DNA of 18,671 bases from NCBI GenBank assembly GCA_964370115.1, contig CAYJIA010000042.1, positions 1 to 18,671 on the forward strand. Direction: 5' to 3'. Positions 7,661-14,933 of this stretch are shown here, one piece after another. Below the pieces are notes generated by a model. It was not told the DNA's origin. It was given only the letters and a program-made list of their open reading frames with translations, and did no database searches. How positions within the stretch are numbered: the stretch's first letter is position 1; every line of letters starts with the position of its first letter. Source of the stretch: SIG603 sp964370115 (lineage in GTDB: Bacteria; Bacillota; Clostridia; Oscillospirales; Acutalibacteraceae). A program made the position numbers and the translations under genes.

Positions 7661-8440
7661 ATGAATGAACATATAGAGAAAGTCACACATGAGTTTACTA
7701 AACAAGCCAAAACTTTTAATGAGTATCAAAAAGACATGACAAAGCAGCAGTTTACTGATTTTGCTGTGAAAAGTATGAAATTGACAGGGGATGAAGATGT
7801 TCTTGAAGTAGCTGCGGGCACTTGTATTTTCGGAAGAAGTGTGGCAGAATTTGTAAGGCATATAACAGAGTTTGATATTACAAAAGCAATGCTTGAAGTG
7901 GGAAAAATCGAAGCGGAAAAGCAAAATATACACAACGTGAGCTTTGTGACAGGTATGGCAGAAGAATTACCGTTTTTGGAACAGTCATTTGACATAGTTA
8001 TGTCAAGACTTGCATTTCATCACTTTGATAACCACGAACTCGCATTTTCACAGATGGCAAAGGTCGTAAAACAAAGTGGCAAGATTGTTGTAATCGACAT
8101 ACAGGCAAGAGAAGATGAGTTAAGAGACGAGTTTGACAGGTATGAACTACTCAGAGATTCCTCACATACAAGCTGTATTTCAAAAGAAGAAATAGAGGCT
8201 TATGCAAAGAAAAGTTCGTTATCGCTTGAATTTTTTTATTCCCAAGATATACCAGTAAAACTAAGTGCATGGCTTGACTTAACAAAGATAAAAAATGAGC
8301 TGTGTAAAGATATTGAAGACACGCTGAGAAATGAAATTAGCGGTGGGAAAAAGACAGGTTTTGAGCCATATTTTAAGGGTGATGAAATATGTTTTACGCA
8401 TAGATGGATGCTTTGCATTTTTGGAAAAAACAAAAAATAA
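7661..8440 (+). CDS. Class I SAM-dependent methyltransferase, substrate unknown
   Basis: 259 residues with a Rossmann methyltransferase core. Motif I is DVLEVAAGTC at 47-56, in the UbiE/methyltransferase-11 style, with AAGT where many members have GxGxG. An acidic turn FDIT follows at 71-74, GMAEELPF at 98-105 and the motif IV/V strand FDIVMSRLAFHHF at 110-122. The C-terminal third (about 150-259) is variable and probably sets the substrate, which cannot be read from the sequence. No membrane segments are visible. The start follows an AAAGGCGGG-like site. The gene has its own promoter and is bracketed by the 51-bp direct repeat, the second copy of which drives the AspRS operon. No clear terminator follows it, so some readthrough into the T-box leader is possible. 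Confidence 0.85.
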   Translation: MNEHIEKVTHEFTKQAKTFNEYQKDMTKQQFTDFAVKSMKLTGDEDVLEVAAGTCIFGRSVAEFVRHITEFDITKAMLEVGKIEAEKQNIHNVSFVTGMAEELPFLEQSFDIVMSRLAFHHFDNHELAFSQMAKVVKQSGKIVVIDIQAREDELRDEFDRYELLRDSSHTSCISKEEIEAYAKKSSLSLEFFYSQDIPVKLSAWLDLTKIKNELCKDIEDTLRNEISGGKKTGFEPYFKGDEICFTHRWMLCIFGKNKK

Positions 8441-8499
8441 ATTTTGCTAAGAGGAACTGTGTTTTTTATTGAACCTTGGGTAATATAATTAAAAAATTC

Positions 8500-8550
8500 A
8501 AAATATATATTGACAATAGTGAAATATCAGTGTATACTAGCGACAACAAT
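8500..8550 (+). promoter_or_regulatory. Promoter of the T-box/aspS-gatC operon, copy 2 of a 51-bp direct repeat
   Basis: TTGACA at 8510-8515, 17-base spacer, TATACT at 8533-8538; transcription should start near 8545. It is a 49/51 match to 7572-7622, 928 bases upstream, so two unlike genes share almost the same promoter. Confidence 0.8.
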
Positions 8551-8849
8551 TAAATATTGTAGTATGTTACTAGACTAAAGACTATGAAGAGAAGAGTACT
8601 TTATTTGGGTGGTTTAAGAGAGCTGTTGCTTGGTGTGAAACAGTACCGAATTATAAAGGAAGAACATCTCGGAGTTGCTAACCGAAAGAAATTTATTATT
8701 TTAAGTAGACTTAGACGTTTTCCAAGCGTTAATTGGTGAGTGTTTATTGCAGACACTTGTGAGTGGATTTTATTATAAAATCTATTTGGGTGGTACCACG
8801 GAAGAATTATAAGCTTTCGTCCCATTTTTTGGGATGAGGGCTTTTTTTA
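8545..8849 (+). ncRNA. T-box riboswitch leader, Asn (AAC) specifier overlapping a Glu (GAA) codon
   Basis: The T-box hallmark GGGTGGTACCACGG lies at 8788-8801, with the TGGT bulge (8791-8794) that pairs with the tRNA 3' end. Upstream is a stem I region with an AGAGAG motif. Its 3' side reads GGAAGAACATCTCGG, which aligns with the known GAAG-specifier-A pattern and gives specifier AAC at 8663-8665. GAA at 8662-8664 overlaps it by two bases. An AGTAGACTTAGACG segment (about 8704-8717) fits stem III. A terminator follows at 8812-8848. In T-box leaders, uncharged cognate tRNA stabilises the antiterminator, so the operon should rise when Asn-tRNA (and possibly Glu-tRNA) is uncharged. This matches the genes downstream. 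The variable base U in TGGU favours a tRNA with discriminator A, or G by wobble. Confidence 0.9.
8812..8848 (+). terminator. Regulated terminator of the T-box leader
   Basis: A 13-bp stem (8812-8824 with 8830-8842, including a few G-U pairs) and a T-rich loop, followed by TTTTTT. The TTCGTCCC part of its left arm is the segment that T-box leaders use instead for the antiterminator. Confidence 0.9.
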
Positions 8850-8871
8850 TTTAGGAGAAAGGAAGATTTAT

Positions 8872-10947
8872 ATGTTAAGAACAATTTATTGTGGAAAAGT
8901 AGGCGCAGAGCATATCGACAGTCAAATCACTGTCAGTGGCTGGGTGCAAACCAAGCGTGACATGGGTGGAGTTATATTTATTGACTTAAAAGACAGAGAG
9001 GGCGTTTTGCAAGTGGTGTGTAATGCAAACAGCCTAGACGAAAATACCTTGTCGCTAGTCGACGGCCTTAAAAATCAATCTGTAGTTCAGTTTGAGGGCA
9101 GGGTTAGACTTCGTGAAGAAGAGACAATAAACGAAAAAATAGCCACTGGTACGGTAGAGCTTCTAGCACGAAAAATGAAGGTTCTGTCTATGGCAAAACC
9201 CTTGCCTTTCTCGCTTGATGAAGACAATGTGCGCGAGGACTTAAGGCTTAAGTACAGGTTCTTAGACATAAGAAGGCAAGAACTCTTAGATAATTTGAAA
9301 TTTAGGCATAAGGTGCAAAAATTGGCGCAAGACTTTCTAGATGACGACGGGTTTATCTGTGTTGAAACACCAATGCTCACAAAAAGCACACCCGAGGGCG
9401 CTAGGGATTATCTGGTTCCAAGCAGGGTGCATAAGGGCACATTTTACGCTCTTCCACAGTCACCTCAAATTTTCAAACAGCTTTTAATGGTCGGAGGCAT
9501 AGATAAATACTATCAGGTTGCAAGATGTTTTAGGGACGAGGACTTGCGTGCCGACAGACAGCCTGAATTTACACAAGTAGACATGGAAATGTCCTTTGTA
9601 GAGCAAGAAGATGTTTTAATTCATCTGGAAAAAATGTTTAAGCATATTTTTAAAGGTGCAATGGGTATAGATTTTAAAGACGCTTTTGACAGACTGACTT
9701 GGCATGAAGCTATGGATAAATACGGAAGTGACAAACCAGACCTAAGGTTTGATTTGCCTATAGTCGATCTTACCGACATTGCAAAAGACTGTGACTTTAC
9801 AGTGTTTAAATCTGTCACAAAAAGTGGCGGTGTGGTAAGGGCGATAAATGTAAAAGGCTGGGAAGATTATAATAGGAGCGACGTCGAGGAGCTTACACAA
9901 AAGGCAGTGTCTTACGGGGCAAAAGGCATGGCGTGGATAGCAATTAGACCAGGCGGCGAAGTATATTCTATCCTTACGAAATTTTTATCTAAAGAAGACA
10001 TAAACGCCATTTTGGAAAAAATGGAGGCAAAACCAGGCGATTTCATACTGTTTTGTGCCGATAAATTAAACGTGGTAAGAAAAGTTCTTGGAGCACTGCG
10101 TATAGACGTGGCAGAGAAATTTGGACTTCGTAAAAAAGACGAGTTTAAAATGCTAATAGTCACAGATTTCCCACAGTTTGAGTACTCGGAAGAAGAGGAT
10201 AGATATATTGCAATGCACCATCCGTTTACCATGCCTTATGAAGAAGATGTGCAGTATCTTTTCTCAGACCCTGCAAAAGTAAGGGCGCAGGCATATGACT
10301 TTGTGCTAAACGGTGTGGAGCTTGGTAGTGGTAGTATACGTATATTTGATAAAGACGTGCAGGAACAAATGTTTTTGGCGCTTGGTTTTTCAAAAGAGGA
10401 GACAAAGGAGCGCTTTGGCTTTATGGTCAATGCTTTTAAATATGGTACACCGCCTCATGGTGGATTTGCCTTTGGCCTTGACAGGTTGGTAATGCTTATG
10501 GTGGGAGCGCAGTCACTAAGAGACGTAATAGCCTTCCCAAAAGTAAAAGACGCATCTTGCGTTATGACTCAGGCGCCAAGTTTTGTAGACGACGAACAAC
10601 TTGCGGTTTTAGAGCTTGGTTTAAATCAAAGTGAAGAAAACCTCACAGCGGTACAAAAGAAAAAGGCTCATAGAATAGATGTAGAAAACGTAGCACATCT
10701 TGCAAGGCTTACCTTAAGCGAAGAAGAAAAGGTAGTTATGGAGCCTGAAATGGAAGAGATAATTAACTTTGCAAATGCACTGAGTAAAGTAGACACAAGT
10801 GGTGTCGATATAACAGCCCATGTCGTGCCACTTGAAAATGTGTTTAGAGAAGACATGGTAGGAGAAAAACTAGATAGAGAAGAGCTGCTTTTAAACGCAG
10901 TGACGAAATTTGAAGGCTATATAACAGTGCCTAAGGTTATAGAATAG
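8872..10947 (+). CDS. aspS-gatC: Fusion of aspartyl-tRNA synthetase and amidotransferase subunit GatC
   Basis: 691 residues, about 100 longer than a normal bacterial AspRS. Residues 1-~583 are a full class II AspRS: N-terminal OB-fold anticodon-binding domain (about 1-105), catalytic core with motif 2 around FRDEDLRADRQPEF (from F220) and motif 3 around GFAFGLDRL (531-539), and the bacterial GAD insertion (about 290-415). A linker of about 17 residues follows, then GatC at about 601-691 (DVENVAHLARLTLSEEE..., HVVPLENVFRED..., ending VPKVIE), in one uninterrupted frame. AspRS makes Asp-tRNA and, if non-discriminating, Asp-tRNA(Asn). GatC clamps GatA to GatB in the enzyme that amidates it. Two positions linked to tRNA(Asn) tolerance in Pseudomonas AspRS (His31, Gly81) are Met31 and about Glu84 here, so specificity is undecided from sequence. 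The operon makes the non-discriminating form likely. Confidence 0.93.
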   Translation: MLRTIYCGKVGAEHIDSQITVSGWVQTKRDMGGVIFIDLKDREGVLQVVCNANSLDENTLSLVDGLKNQSVVQFEGRVRLREEETINEKIATGTVELLARKMKVLSMAKPLPFSLDEDNVREDLRLKYRFLDIRRQELLDNLKFRHKVQKLAQDFLDDDGFICVETPMLTKSTPEGARDYLVPSRVHKGTFYALPQSPQIFKQLLMVGGIDKYYQVARCFRDEDLRADRQPEFTQVDMEMSFVEQEDVLIHLEKMFKHIFKGAMGIDFKDAFDRLTWHEAMDKYGSDKPDLRFDLPIVDLTDIAKDCDFTVFKSVTKSGGVVRAINVKGWEDYNRSDVEELTQKAVSYGAKGMAWIAIRPGGEVYSILTKFLSKEDINAILEKMEAKPGDFILFCADKLNVVRKVLGALRIDVAEKFGLRKKDEFKMLIVTDFPQFEYSEEEDRYIAMHHPFTMPYEEDVQYLFSDPAKVRAQAYDFVLNGVELGSGSIRIFDKDVQEQMFLALGFSKEETKERFGFMVNAFKYGTPPHGGFAFGLDRLVMLMVGAQSLRDVIAFPKVKDASCVMTQAPSFVDDEQLAVLELGLNQSEENLTAVQKKKAHRIDVENVAHLARLTLSEEEKVVMEPEMEEIINFANALSKVDTSGVDITAHVVPLENVFREDMVGEKLDREELLLNAVTKFEGYITVPKVIE

Positions 10948-10959
10948 GAGGAAATGAAG

Positions 10960-12417
10960 ATGAACTTGACAAAACTTACTCTAAGCGAAGTTTCAAAGAA
11001 ACTAAAAGACAGAGAAATTTCCTCTGTTGAGCTTACAAGTGCTTATATAGACAGCATAAAAGAACAGGACGAAAAAATCAGTGCTTATATTTCATATAAC
11101 TATGAAAATGCGATTGAAACGGCTAAAGCAATAGACGGAAAAAGGGCAAATGGCGAGGAATTATCCCTGCTTTCGGGTGTTCCTTGTGGAATTAAAGATA
11201 ATATAAGCACTAGGGGATTTAAGACCACCTGTGCTTCTAAAATGCTAGAAAATTATGTACCACCATTTGATGCGCATGTAATGAAGCTTTTGAATGACCG
11301 TGATATAGTAATGCTAGGTAAACTCAACATGGACGAATTTGCAATGGGTTCTACCACAGAAAATTCTTACTTTAAGGTGACGAAAAATCCACACAATCTA
11401 AAATATGTTCCGGGCGGAAGCTCTGGTGGCTCCGCCGCTGCAGTTGCAGCCAATGAAGCTGTGTTTACCTTAGGCTCAGATACGGGTGGCTCTATAAGAC
11501 AGCCTGCATCTTTTTGCGGAGTAGTAGGAATGAAACCAACCTATGGAACGGTATCAAGAAACGGCCTAATCGCATTTGCATCGTCTCTTGACCAAATAGG
11601 GCCGCTTACAAAAGACGTGCTTGATAACGCAATGGTATTAAATGCGATAACAGGCTATGACAAAATGGACAGCACATCTATAAATCATAAGTATTCCGAC
11701 TTTTCAAAAGGAATAGACGGTGGCGTAAAGGGTATGAAAATTGCCTTACCAAAAGAATATTTTGGCAAAGGTGTTTCCGATGAAGTAAAAGAAGCGGTGT
11801 TAAATGTCGCTAAAGTGTATGAAAGCCTTGGAGCTGTCGTAGAAGAAGTCTCGCTACCGTCGCTTGAGCTTGCCCTTCCTGCATACTATGTAATTTCAAG
11901 CGCCGAGGCATCATCAAACCTTGCTAGATTTGACGGTGTGCGCTATGGGTATAGGGCAGAAAATTTCCTAGACTTAGAAGAGCTTTACAAAAAATCAAGA
12001 AGTGAAGGATTTGGCAAGGAAGTAAAAAGGAGAATAATGCTTGGCTCCTTTGCGCTGAGTTCAGGTTATTATGATGCCTACTACAAAAAGGCTTTACAGG
12101 TCAGAACTCTAATAATGAACGATTTTGCCAGAGTTTTTAAGGATTTTGATTGTATACTTTCACCAGTTGCCCCTACTGCATCTTATAAAATAGGCGAAAA
12201 GAGCGAAACTCCACTTGAGATGTATATGGGCGATATATTTACAGTGCCTGTAAATATCGCAGGGCTGCCGTCACTGTCGGTGCCTTGTGGCGAAAATGAA
12301 AGAGGGTTACCTCTTGGTATTCAGCTTATAGGCAAGGCTTTTAGCGAGAATACACTGTATAAAATTGCGTATGCATACGAAAAAACAAGTGGTGCATACC
12401 ATGTAGAAAAAATGTAA
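10960..12417 (+). CDS. gatA: Asp-tRNA(Asn)/Glu-tRNA(Gln) amidotransferase subunit A
   Basis: 485 residues of the amidase-signature family. It releases ammonia from glutamine (or asparagine) and channels it to GatB. The Ser-cisSer-Lys triad is intact: K79 in GIKDN, S154 in GGSSGGS and S178 in GSDTGGS. These numbers hold when counted from the ATG at 10960 and match the numbering I recall for Staphylococcus aureus GatA. The ATG at 10954 would lie only two bases after AGGAGG (10946-10951), while 10960 has eight, so 10960 is preferred. The Shine-Dalgarno overlaps the TAG stop of aspS-gatC, suggesting coupled translation and balanced subunit amounts. It is the second gene of the T-box operon. Confidence 0.95.
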   Translation: MNLTKLTLSEVSKKLKDREISSVELTSAYIDSIKEQDEKISAYISYNYENAIETAKAIDGKRANGEELSLLSGVPCGIKDNISTRGFKTTCASKMLENYVPPFDAHVMKLLNDRDIVMLGKLNMDEFAMGSTTENSYFKVTKNPHNLKYVPGGSSGGSAAAVAANEAVFTLGSDTGGSIRQPASFCGVVGMKPTYGTVSRNGLIAFASSLDQIGPLTKDVLDNAMVLNAITGYDKMDSTSINHKYSDFSKGIDGGVKGMKIALPKEYFGKGVSDEVKEAVLNVAKVYESLGAVVEEVSLPSLELALPAYYVISSAEASSNLARFDGVRYGYRAENFLDLEELYKKSRSEGFGKEVKRRIMLGSFALSSGYYDAYYKKALQVRTLIMNDFARVFKDFDCILSPVAPTASYKIGEKSETPLEMYMGDIFTVPVNIAGLPSLSVPCGENERGLPLGIQLIGKAFSENTLYKIAYAYEKTSGAYHVEKM

Positions 12418-12429
12418 GGAGGCAGGATT

Positions 12430-13872
12430 ATGATAAAAGATTATGAAATGGTCATAGGTTTGGAAGTTCACTGCGAGCTTGGCACAAAAACAAAGATTTT
12501 TTGTAGCTGTCCCACAAAGTTTGGCGCAGAGCCTAACACACAAGTTTGTCCTGTCTGCCTAGGACTGCCAGGCACGTTGCCAGTATTAAATGAAGAGGTA
12601 GTAAACTCTGCGATTAAGGCAGGACTTGCAACAAACTGCAAAATCGCTTCTTTTTCAAAACAAGACAGAAAAAACTATTTTTATCCGGATTTGCCAAAAG
12701 CTTATCAAATATCTCAGTACGATTTACCGCTTTGTTATGAAGGGCATCTCGACATAGAAACCGACGATGGGGCTAAGAGAATTGGCATTACCCGTATTCA
12801 TATAGAAGAAGATGCGGGAAAGCTTGTGCACGATGAAAAAGAGGGCACTATGATAGACTGCAACCGCTGTGGCGTGCCACTTATCGAAATTGTATCAGAG
12901 CCTGATATACGCTCGGCAAAAGAGGCTGTGGCGTATTTTAAAAAACTGCGTGCAATCCTACTTTACACAGGAATTTCCGACTGCAAAATGAACGAGGGTT
13001 CACTTAGATGTGATGTTAACTTATCAGTTAGAAAAATAGGAGAAGAGAAATTTGGCACAAGAACTGAGATGAAAAATTTAAACTCCTTCCAATTTATTTT
13101 AAAGGCGATTGAATACGAATTTAAAAGACAGGTAGAGCTTGTAGAAAAAGGAGAAGAAGTAATACAGGAGACAAGACGCTTTGACCAAAACAGTGGAAAG
13201 ACTTTCTCTATGAGAAAAAAAGAAGATGCAAACGACTATAGATATTTCCCAGATCCTGACCTTGCTCCGATAATAACAAGCGATGAAAAGCGCATAAGAA
13301 TAGGGAATACTATACCGATGCTACCAGACGAAAGAAAAGCGGTGTATATCGAAAAATTTGGTCTTACAGCCTATGATGCCGAGCTTATCACAAACGATAT
13401 GGGAATTGCCGATTATTTTGAGACAGCAGGGGAGAAAACCCAGTACACAAAAGTGCTTGCAAACCTTATGATAGGTGATGTGCTCAAAATGATAGAGTCA
13501 GAAGACGCAAAACCGCAAATTTCAGAAAGTGCAATAGGAGAAATAGCACAACTTATAGGAAGTGGATATGTAAACAGCAGTGTCGGCAAGAAACTTATAA
13601 AAGAACTGTGGGGAAAAGGCGAAATAGAAAGCGTTAAATCATATGTCGATGAAAACGACATGGCACAAATAAGTGATAGGACATTGCTTGAAACTTATGT
13701 GAAAGAAGTTTTTGAAACATCTCAAAAATTAGTTGATGACTATAAAAGCGGGAAAGTAAATGCTCTAAAAGCAATAGTCGGAAAAGTAATGGCAAAAACA
13801 AGTGGCAAAGGAAATCCTGTTATAGTAAATGAAATTATAGCAGAACTCTTTTCAGTGAAGAGTGAAGAGTGA
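12430..13872 (+). CDS. gatB: Asp-tRNA(Asn)/Glu-tRNA(Gln) amidotransferase subunit B
   Basis: 480 residues, the standard GatB length. GatB holds the tRNA, activates the misacylated Asp or Glu with ATP and transfers ammonia to it. The N-terminal signature VIGLEVH (8-14) and zinc-type cysteines C25-x-C27 and C40-x2-C43 are present, followed by the catalytic cradle and a C-terminal helical/YqeY-like tail (about 330-475) that recognises the tRNA. The Shine-Dalgarno AAGGAGG overlaps the TAA of gatA, with seven bases before the ATG. The final residues VKSEE and the TGA stop fall inside an AGTGAAGAGTGAAGAGTGA run that belongs to the interspersed repeat copy B, so the repeat appears to have replaced or trimmed the extreme end of the gene. 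Last gene of the operon. Confidence 0.95.
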   Translation: MIKDYEMVIGLEVHCELGTKTKIFCSCPTKFGAEPNTQVCPVCLGLPGTLPVLNEEVVNSAIKAGLATNCKIASFSKQDRKNYFYPDLPKAYQISQYDLPLCYEGHLDIETDDGAKRIGITRIHIEEDAGKLVHDEKEGTMIDCNRCGVPLIEIVSEPDIRSAKEAVAYFKKLRAILLYTGISDCKMNEGSLRCDVNLSVRKIGEEKFGTRTEMKNLNSFQFILKAIEYEFKRQVELVEKGEEVIQETRRFDQNSGKTFSMRKKEDANDYRYFPDPDLAPIITSDEKRIRIGNTIPMLPDERKAVYIEKFGLTAYDAELITNDMGIADYFETAGEKTQYTKVLANLMIGDVLKMIESEDAKPQISESAIGEIAQLIGSGYVNSSVGKKLIKELWGKGEIESVKSYVDENDMAQISDRTLLETYVKEVFETSQKLVDDYKSGKVNALKAIVGKVMAKTSGKGNPVIVNEIIAELFSVKSEE

Positions 13873-13967
13873 AAAGTTAAGAGTGGTTGTGGAAATTCTT
13901 CGGATTTTTTGATTTAAAACTTTTAATTAAGTTTCTTAATAAGCACGGAGCGACAAATGTCGCTCCA
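13858..13967. repeat. Interspersed composite repeat, copy B, also the likely terminator of gatB
   Basis: Starts in the AGTGAAGAGTGAAGAGTGA run at the 3' end of gatB. It contains an A+T-rich hairpin with CTTCGG at the apex (13893-13898 with 13902-13907) followed by Ts, and then a strong hairpin, GGAGCGACA (13947-13955) with TGTCGCTCC (13958-13966). The first part is related to copy A at 1-92; the second hairpin differs in sequence. The first hairpin with its T-run could end the gat transcript. Confidence 0.65.
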
Positions 13968-13992
13968 TTCCATGTTTTGAGAGGGAATAATA

Positions 13993-14559
13993 GTGGAGAA
14001 TACAAATCAACATAAAGTTTTTTTAAACGGCAAAATGCAAGAATACGGTCTTGTGCGAAAAAAAGTGAAAAATATAAACCTTAGAATAAAGTCAGACGGC
14101 AAAGTGCTTGTCTCGGCAAACAGCAGGGTGAGTGTAAAGCGCATAGAGGAATTTCTAAAAAGTAAGGCGGATTATATACTTTACCATGTAGACAGGTTTG
14201 AAAAGATTAAGGAAGAGATGGCGAATATGAAATTATTCGGCCATAACGAAACGCTTTTGATAGAAACAGTAGAAAGAATATACCCTATTTTTGAAAAATT
14301 GGAAATAAAATACCCCACCATAAAACTTCGCGAAATGAAGTCACGGTGGGGGAGTTGTATGCCGATTAAAAATCAAATTACCTTAAATAAAAAGCTATTA
14401 AAAACTCCTATTCACTGCATAGAATATGTAGTGGTACACGAGTTTTGCCACTTTATTCACCCAAATCATTCAAAAAGCTTTTATGATTTAGTTGAAAAGA
14501 TTATGCCAGACTATAAGTTTAGAAAAAAAGAACTAGAAAAATATGCCGTTATCACTTAA
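13993..14559 (+). CDS. YgjP/DUF45-type zinc metallopeptidase-like protein
   Basis: 188 residues. The signature MKSRWGSC (115-122) and the zinc motif H149-E150-F-C-H153 with H159 in NHSKSF identify the YgjP-like (DUF45, WLM/SprT-related) metallopeptidase family. The cellular substrate of these proteins is not well established. No signal peptide or membrane segment is visible, so it is probably cytoplasmic. The start is GTG at 13993, preceded by GAGAGGG with seven bases of spacing; an internal ATG at 14035 is less likely. The stop TAA (14557-14559) shares bases with the stop of the convergent MGMT-family gene, so the genes meet with no space for a terminator. It lies just after repeat copy B and probably has its own promoter, which I could not define. 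Confidence 0.85.
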   Translation: MENTNQHKVFLNGKMQEYGLVRKKVKNINLRIKSDGKVLVSANSRVSVKRIEEFLKSKADYILYHVDRFEKIKEEMANMKLFGHNETLLIETVERIYPIFEKLEIKYPTIKLREMKSRWGSCMPIKNQITLNKKLLKTPIHCIEYVVVHEFCHFIHPNHSKSFYDLVEKIMPDYKFRKKELEKYAVIT

Positions 14560-14861
14560 ATTTTCCATAAATATTTTTTTAAGTCAACCATATTCAAATC
14601 ATTTACTTCTACATTCTCCATTAATAGTAGTTCCTTTTGCAGGGCATTTCCCATAATACCAAAAGATTTTGCCAAGTTGCCATCAGAGTAAATTACCCTG
14701 TGACACGGCACAGTTTTGTCATTACAGGCGGACATTGCATAGCCCACAACGCGACTGCGTCTGGGGTTTCCAGTAAGCCTTGCAATTTGTCCATAGGTAG
14801 AGACATATCCGACAGGAATTTTTCTTACTATATCATAAATTTTTTTATATAAATCACTCAT
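14556..14861 (-). CDS. Short MGMT-family protein (alkyltransferase C-terminal domain only)
   Basis: 101 residues, covering only the C-terminal DNA-binding and active-site domain of O6-methylguanine-DNA methyltransferase. The active-site motif PCHRV is intact (C53), unlike many alkyltransferase-like proteins where Cys is replaced, often by Trp. The YGQIA segment (23-27) and RRSRVVGYAM (35-44, Arg finger region) of the family are present. It may repair alkylated guanine or flag such lesions for excision repair; the sequence does not decide. Start at ATG 14861, because GAGGTG lies directly upstream; the GTG at 14867 falls within that site. It converges on the metallopeptidase gene and overlaps its stop in the palindrome TTAA. 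Confidence 0.85.
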   Translation of the reverse strand: MSDLYKKIYDIVRKIPVGYVSTYGQIARLTGNPRRSRVVGYAMSACNDKTVPCHRVIYSDGNLAKSFGIMGNALQKELLLMENVEVNDLNMVDLKKYLWKI

Positions 14862-14887
14862 AAGCACCTCAAAAACAATTTATAATA

Positions 14888-14916
14888 ATTATATATAAAA
14901 AGTGAAATTTTGTAAA
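14888..14916 (-). promoter_or_regulatory. Promoter of the MGMT-family gene
   Basis: On the minus strand, TTTACA at 14916-14911, a 17-base spacer and TATAAT at 14893-14888. Transcription would start near 14881, about 20 bases before the ATG. Confidence 0.65.
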
Positions 14917-14933
14917 GTTAGAAAATAATAGCT

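Noticed and set aside
6891..8440. A hybrid cluster protein (hcp) gene expected beside an HcpR-like regulator and ferredoxin
   Set aside because: No such gene is present; the next gene is a methyltransferase with its own promoter, so the regulator was not named hcpR.
10954..10959. ATG at 10954 as the gatA start
   Set aside because: It is only two bases from the Shine-Dalgarno, whereas 10960 has eight and gives the standard catalytic residue numbers K79, S154 and S178.
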